Below are positions 59,890-64,000 of a stretch of DNA of 64,000 bases, one piece after another. The position numbers and the translations under genes were made by a program. This DNA comes from Stutzerimonas stutzeri. GTDB taxonomy: Bacteria > Pseudomonadota > Gammaproteobacteria > Pseudomonadales > Pseudomonadaceae. The DNA lies in assembly GCF_009789555.1 (NCBI RefSeq), contig NZ_CP046902.1, forward strand, positions 2,744,001-2,808,000. The letters are read 5' to 3'. The first letter of the stretch is position 1; each line of letters begins with the position of its first letter. Under the pieces are notes generated by a model. The model saw nothing but the letters and a program-made list of their open reading frames with translations, was not told the origin of the DNA and ran no database searches.

Positions 59890-60561
59890 ATGGCCACAAT
59901 CGACCTGCTGATCAGCGATTGCGATGGCGTGATCGTCGACAGCGAAATCATCAGCCACCGCGTGTTGTTCGAAGCATTGAGCCTGCATGTTCCGGCTGAC
60001 CGGCTGGCCGAGGCTCTGGAGGGCACCTTCGGTCTGACGGTGCCGAGCATCATTGACCTCATCGAAAAGCGCTTCGATCTCACGATGCCGTCGACATTCG
60101 ATGAAGACCTTCGTCGCCACAGCGAGAAAACGGTCGCCGACCAAGTCCAGGCGATTGCGGGCGTGCGCGATGCGCTGCTTGCCATCGATCTGCCGCTGGC
60201 CGTTGCGTCCAACAGTCGTCTGCATAACGTCCAGGCGTCGCTGCGTCGCGCCGGATTGACCGAACGTGTCGCGGGCAACATCTTCTGCGCCGAAATGGTG
60301 GCATCGCCCAAGCCGGCGCCGGATGTCTACCTGCTGGCTGCCGAACGCATGGGGGTCGCGCCGGGGCATTGTCTGGTCGTCGAGGACAGCCCGACCGGGG
60401 TACTGGCGGCACGCACCGCCGGGATGCAAGTCATTGGCTTCACCGGCGCGAGCCATATACCGGCCGGTCACGATCAGGCGCTGCGTGAACTGGGCGTGAA
60501 GGCAGTCATCAACCATATGCGCGAGCTGCCGGCCACGGTCGCGCGGTTCCGGCAGCCTTAA
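59890..60561 (+). CDS. HAD-superfamily phosphatase (subfamily IA)
   Basis: 223 residues with all four HAD motifs: DCDGVIVDSE (about 10-19), the serine/threonine motif in LAVASNSRL, the lysine in ASPKPAPDVYLLAAERM and the acid pair in VVEDSPTGVLAARTAGM. The cap insert after motif I is of the alpha-helical C1 type. It resembles E. coli YieH (6-phosphogluconate phosphatase), but the substrate cannot be assigned. GGAGA precedes the ATG. Confidence 0.88.
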   Translation: MATIDLLISDCDGVIVDSEIISHRVLFEALSLHVPADRLAEALEGTFGLTVPSIIDLIEKRFDLTMPSTFDEDLRRHSEKTVADQVQAIAGVRDALLAIDLPLAVASNSRLHNVQASLRRAGLTERVAGNIFCAEMVASPKPAPDVYLLAAERMGVAPGHCLVVEDSPTGVLAARTAGMQVIGFTGASHIPAGHDQALRELGVKAVINHMRELPATVARFRQP

Positions 60562-60642
60562 GCGGCTGAACGCCGCGCACCGCGTGTGTAACGGCCCACG
60601 CCTGGTCTTGTCTGTCCTGAAACGGACGTTTGGGGGGAATCG

Positions 60643-61905
60643 ATGGTCGAGCGTTGGAAGTGGTTTCTCATCCGCATCAGCAAGCGGCCCTGGTTCAGAG
60701 CCAGCCTGTTTTCGGTGCTGGGCCTGGCGACCGCATTGGTGGCCCTGGCGGTCGCTCCTTACATTCCGGACGACATGCCCACCCGGGTCGGCTCGGATGC
60801 GGTGGACAACATTCTCGGCGTGCTTGCCTCGAGCATGCTCGCGGTCACGACCTTTTCGTTGAGCATCATGGTCGCGGCCTACGGTTCAGCGACCAGCAAC
60901 GTCACGCCACGCGCGATCTCGCTGCTGGTGGAAGACACCACGACGCAGAACACCCTGTCCACCTTCATCGGCTCGTTCATTTTCAGTCTGGTCGGCATCA
61001 TTGCGCTGAGCACCGGGCTGTATGGCGCCGAAGGTCGGGTCGTATTGTTTGCCGCGACCATTGTCGTGGTGATCCTGGTGGTGTACGCGCTCTTGCGCTG
61101 GATCGACCAACTGTCGGGGCTGGGCCGGGTGGCCGAGACCACGGCCAGGGTCGAGCGTGCCGCAACGCGCGCGCTGTGCCAACGGATGGAACAACCCTAC
61201 CTGGGCGGCCGGCCGCTCGCTGTCGATGCCAGGGGGCTGCCGGGTGTGCGTCCCCTGTACGTCGACAAGGTGGGCTTCGTGCAACATATCGACATGCCTG
61301 CGCTGGGTGAGTTGACCCGATCGGACGCGTGTTCGGTGTACATCTGCGTACTGCCGGGCGTGTTCGTGGAGCCCAGCCAGCCGATCGCCTGGTCGGTCGG
61401 CATCGACGAACGCGACGATGGCCGGCTGCGTGATGCCTTTGTCATCGGAGCGCAACGGACATTCGAACGTGACCCGCGCTTTGGCTTGACGGTGATGGCC
61501 GAGGTCGCGTCCCGTGCCCTGTCGCCGGGGATCAATGACCAGGGCACCGCCATTGACGTCATCGGGCGTGGCGTGCGCGTGCTGTCGCACCTGGCCAGGC
61601 CCGCCGCACCCGAGAAGCCCGATTTCGAGCGGGTGTTTGCGCCCGGCTTGAGCGCGGCGGACGTACTGGACGATTTCTTTACACCCATCGCCCGCGACGG
61701 AGCGGCGTTGATCGAAGTCGCCCTGTGCCTGCAACAGGCACTGGCGTCACTGGGGCGGCTAGGCGATGCGGCGGTGGCGGTCGCTGCCCAGCGACAGGCG
61801 GAACTGGCGCTCAAGCGCGCCGAAGCAGCACTGACCTTGCCCGAGGACCGGGAGCGCCTGCGACAGGGCGCCGCGCAGGCGGGGCTCCTCGGGGGCTTGC
61901 GCTAG
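60643..61905 (+). CDS. DUF2254 membrane protein
   Basis: 420 residues. Four membrane helices at about 20-40, 65-90, 105-125 and 132-152 match DUF2254; a large cytoplasmic part follows. Characteristic stretches are MLAVTTFSLSIMVAAYGSATSNVTPRAISLLVEDTTTQNTLSTFIGSFIFSLVG and FGLTVMAEVASRALSPGINDQGTAIDVI. The function of the family is unknown. It stands alone between the HAD gene and mucD. Confidence 0.85.
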   Translation: MVERWKWFLIRISKRPWFRASLFSVLGLATALVALAVAPYIPDDMPTRVGSDAVDNILGVLASSMLAVTTFSLSIMVAAYGSATSNVTPRAISLLVEDTTTQNTLSTFIGSFIFSLVGIIALSTGLYGAEGRVVLFAATIVVVILVVYALLRWIDQLSGLGRVAETTARVERAATRALCQRMEQPYLGGRPLAVDARGLPGVRPLYVDKVGFVQHIDMPALGELTRSDACSVYICVLPGVFVEPSQPIAWSVGIDERDDGRLRDAFVIGAQRTFERDPRFGLTVMAEVASRALSPGINDQGTAIDVIGRGVRVLSHLARPAAPEKPDFERVFAPGLSAADVLDDFFTPIARDGAALIEVALCLQQALASLGRLGDAAVAVAAQRQAELALKRAEAALTLPEDRERLRQGAAQAGLLGGLR

Positions 61906-62174
61906 TGAACGCGCTACGGCCGGCTAGCCGATCAGGGCGTCTGTCGGAAACCTTACTTTTCCTTTACGTACGCTTCACACGAAGCTGACCGTCGCCGGCG
62001 TAAAGTCCTGTCCAGGCTGACGGAACAGCCAGCTCCATTGGGTGGGTTTGCCGCGACCGGTTGTGTATCGTGAAACAGCCGTGCAGACGCGGCGACCCGC
62101 TGCTTTTTTGTCCTAAACTTTTGCGTCGCGCCTGCGTGGGGCGGTCTAAAACATTTCGTGGGAGAGCAGTCAGC

Positions 62175-63578
62175 ATGATCCTTCGTAGAAACTTCCTGGC
62201 GGTCGTGGCGGGCGTTGCGCTGTTCGGGCAAACGCTCGTCGCTCATGCCCAATTGCCTGACTTTACGCCGCTGGTAGAAGACGCCTCGCCGGCGGTCGTC
62301 AACATCAGCACCAAACAGAACACACCCGTGCGGGGCGGGCCCATGCAGATGCCGGATCTCGAAGGCATACCGCCGATGTTTCGCGAGTTCTTCGAGCGGG
62401 GCATACCGAAGCAGCCGGACCGTCGGCGCGAGGCGCAATCGCTGGGCTCGGGGTTCATCATCTCCGAAGATGGCTACATTCTGACCAACAACCACGTGGT
62501 CGCCGATGCCGACGAAATCATCGTGCGCCTGCCTGATCGCAGTGAGTTGCAGGCCAAGCTGGTCGGCGCGGACCCCCGCAGCGATGTCGCCCTGTTGAAG
62601 ATCGACGGAGACGATCTGCCGATCGTGAAGATCGGCAAATCCGAAGCGCTGAAAGCGGGCGAGTGGGTGGTCGCCATCGGTTCGCCGTTCGGCTTCGATC
62701 ACACGGTTACCGCCGGTGTCGTCAGCGCTACGGGGCGCAGCCTGCCGAACGAGAGTTATGTGCCGTTCATCCAGACCGACGTGGCCATCAACCCGGGAAA
62801 TTCCGGTGGCCCGTTGTTCAATCTCGAGGGGGAAGTGGTCGGCATCAACTCGCAGATCTTCACCCGTTCCGGGGGCTTCATGGGATTGTCGTTCGCCATT
62901 CCGATCGACGTTGCCATGGATGTCGCCAATCAGCTGCGTGAGGATGGCAAGGTGAGCCGTGGCTGGCTCGGTGTGGTCATTCAGGAGGTCAACAAGGACC
63001 TGGCTGAATCGTTCGGCCTGGAGCGCCCGGCCGGTGCGCTCGTCGCACAGGTGATGGACGGCGGGCCCGCGGCCAAGGGTGGGCTGAAGGTGGGTGATGT
63101 GATCCTGAGCCTGAACGGCAAGGCGATCGACATGTCCGGTGACCTTCCGCATCTGGTTGGTGCCATGAAGCCGGGCAGCACGGCCAGGCTGGAGGTGGTG
63201 CGTGACGGCGATCGCCAGACGCTGTCCATCGATATTGGTGCGCTGCCCGAGGAGGGCGATCTGCTGGCCTCCGCCGGCGCCGGGGGCACCCTGCTCAGCG
63301 ACAATCGCCTGGGCGTCTCGGTGGCCGAATTGACCGATGCGCAGCGTCAAGCGCTCGAGATCAATGGCGGCGTGGTCATCAGGGAAGTCGGCCAGGGCCC
63401 TGCGGCGATGATCGGTTTGCGGCCGGGGGATGTCATTACGCATCTCAACAACCAGGCCATCGGCTCGGTCAAGATCTTCAGCCAAGTGGTCAAGGCGCTG
63501 CCGAAGAATCGCTCCGTCTCCATGCGCGTGCTCCGCGAAGGACGGGCGAGTTTCATTACCTTCAGGCTTCCCAACTGA
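62175..63578 (+). CDS. mucD: MucD/DegP-like periplasmic serine protease
   Basis: 467 residues with a signal peptide (to about residue 24, ...TLVAHA). Trypsin-like domain with the triad His in ILTNNHVVADADE (about 104), Asp in DPRSDVALLK (about 134) and Ser in INPGNSGGPLFN (about 209), then two PDZ domains (about 255-345 and 370-465). The sequence follows P. aeruginosa MucD nearly throughout (GSGFIIS, WVVAIGSPFGFDHTVTAG). In most Pseudomonas mucD ends the algU-mucA-mucB-(mucC)-mucD operon; here no muc genes precede it. ATG 62175 has GGGAGAGCAG in front. The 269 bp upstream hold no gene and presumably the promoter. Confidence 0.93.
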   Translation: MILRRNFLAVVAGVALFGQTLVAHAQLPDFTPLVEDASPAVVNISTKQNTPVRGGPMQMPDLEGIPPMFREFFERGIPKQPDRRREAQSLGSGFIISEDGYILTNNHVVADADEIIVRLPDRSELQAKLVGADPRSDVALLKIDGDDLPIVKIGKSEALKAGEWVVAIGSPFGFDHTVTAGVVSATGRSLPNESYVPFIQTDVAINPGNSGGPLFNLEGEVVGINSQIFTRSGGFMGLSFAIPIDVAMDVANQLREDGKVSRGWLGVVIQEVNKDLAESFGLERPAGALVAQVMDGGPAAKGGLKVGDVILSLNGKAIDMSGDLPHLVGAMKPGSTARLEVVRDGDRQTLSIDIGALPEEGDLLASAGAGGTLLSDNRLGVSVAELTDAQRQALEINGGVVIREVGQGPAAMIGLRPGDVITHLNNQAIGSVKIFSQVVKALPKNRSVSMRVLREGRASFITFRLPN

Positions 63579-63601
63579 CCGAACCGGCTGCGCTGCAGCT
63601 G

Positions 63602-63633
63602 AAAAAGAAAGGCCCGCTCGATGCGGGCCTTTC
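63602..63633. terminator. Bidirectional terminator between mucD and the cupin gene
   Basis: GAAAGGCCCGC pairs with GCGGGCCTTTC around a 5-base loop. On the minus strand CTTTCTTTTTC follows the stem. Confidence 0.85.
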
Positions 63634-63649
63634 GCTGTCGGTGGCTGGC

Positions 63650-63979
63650 CTAGTCGACGACAAACAGCTTGGCGCCGGCCGCGGTGGATGATCGGTGCGC
63701 TTCGGCATTGTCCCCAACCTGGTAACTCATGCCGGGTTTGAGTACGAACGTACGGCCATCGTCCAGCTCGGTGTGCAGCTCGCCTTCGAGACAGAGCAGG
63801 ATGTGGCCTTTGCGGCACCAGTGGTCGGCGAGATAGCCCGCGCTGTACTCCACCATCCGAACGCGAATTTGGCCAAAGTGGCAGGTGCGCCAGCGTGCGC
63901 TGCCGGTTTCGCCTGGATGTTCGCTGGGTTCGACCAGTGACCAGTCGGTCGTGCCGAAGGGAATGGCGGTCAATTTCAC
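63650..63979 (-). CDS. Small cupin protein (DHCW-cupin-like)
   Basis: 109 residues, a single cupin beta-barrel: the first cupin motif region YLADHWCRKGHILLCLEGELHTELDDG (about 48-74) and the second in LKPGMSYQVGDNAEAHRSS (about 81-99). DHWC is the variant of the 'DHCW motif' cupins. It starts with GTG 63979, with GGAAGGA in front. Metal binding is likely, function unknown. The gene is convergent with mucD. Confidence 0.8.
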   Translation of the reverse strand: MKLTAIPFGTTDWSLVEPSEHPGETGSARWRTCHFGQIRVRMVEYSAGYLADHWCRKGHILLCLEGELHTELDDGRTFVLKPGMSYQVGDNAEAHRSSTAAGAKLFVVD

Positions 63980-64000
63980 GACTGAATCCTTCCGTGGTTC

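Overview
The window looks like the chromosome of a high-GC gammaproteobacterium of the Pseudomonadaceae, probably the Pseudomonas stutzeri/Stutzerimonas group or a close relative. The basis is the cmaX-crfX-cmpX-sigX-oprF cluster followed by a long run of housekeeping genes whose order, as I remember it, matches the P. aeruginosa stretch aceA ... purB-hflD-mnmA-idh/icd-cspD-clpS-clpA-infA-bpt-aat-trxB-ftsK-lolA-rarA-serS-cysG-tus-yccA-tRNA-Ser. Species is inference; I could not run a search.

Layout. (1) 1-3125: envelope-stress locus (end of cmaX, crfX, cmpX, sigX) and the porin gene oprF. (2) 3667-35201: conserved core. It holds isocitrate lyase aceA with a distant promoter and operator-like dyad; a minus-strand run with a secretin-like protein, a PLD-like protein, a GNAT enzyme and the RoxA oxygenase; purB-hflD-mnmA-nudJ; divergent monomeric and dimeric isocitrate dehydrogenases; cspD and clpS-clpA; infA, bpt, aat, trxB; ftsK-lolA-rarA-crcB-serS-cysG; a glutathionyl-hydroquinone reductase; tusDCBE plus a YbiB-like gene; yccA; and tRNA-Ser(UGA). 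(3) 35515-46160: accessory region after the tRNA. A chemoreceptor gene is followed on the minus strand by an orphan type VI secretion (T6SS) module: hcp, vgrG, one putative toxin, then four tandem full-length copies of a putative immunity gene (repeat unit about 970 bp) and a truncated fifth copy. Upstream of hcp are a sigma54-type promoter, a consensus IHF site and three copies of an 18-bp dyad laid out like enhancer sites. Two genes of the module, hcp and the third immunity copy from the MCP side, carry single-base frameshifts. (4) 46551-53756: an MFS transporter, a MarR regulator and a complete set of AliA, AliB, BadK, BadH and BadI homologues, the known route from cyclohexanecarboxylate to pimelyl-CoA. 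(5) 53800-63979: mixed genes: a small basic protein, a KGG-repeat stress protein, a ZIP transporter, a DUF1615 lipoprotein, a eukaryotic-type (CANT1/Cimex) apyrase homologue, an AraC regulator, a LysE exporter, a HAD phosphatase, a DUF2254 membrane protein, a MucD-like periplasmic protease standing alone, and a cupin.

How the parts fit. The core block is ordinary. The accessory part starts just after tRNA-Ser and combines a contact-dependent weapon/defence locus with a catabolic operon. Acetyl-CoA from cyclohexanecarboxylate breakdown would feed the glyoxylate shunt encoded by aceA in the same window, although no sequence link between them is visible. The strongest candidates for new biology are the amplified immunity array with its sigma54-type control region, the unclassified toxin C-terminus, and the apyrase.
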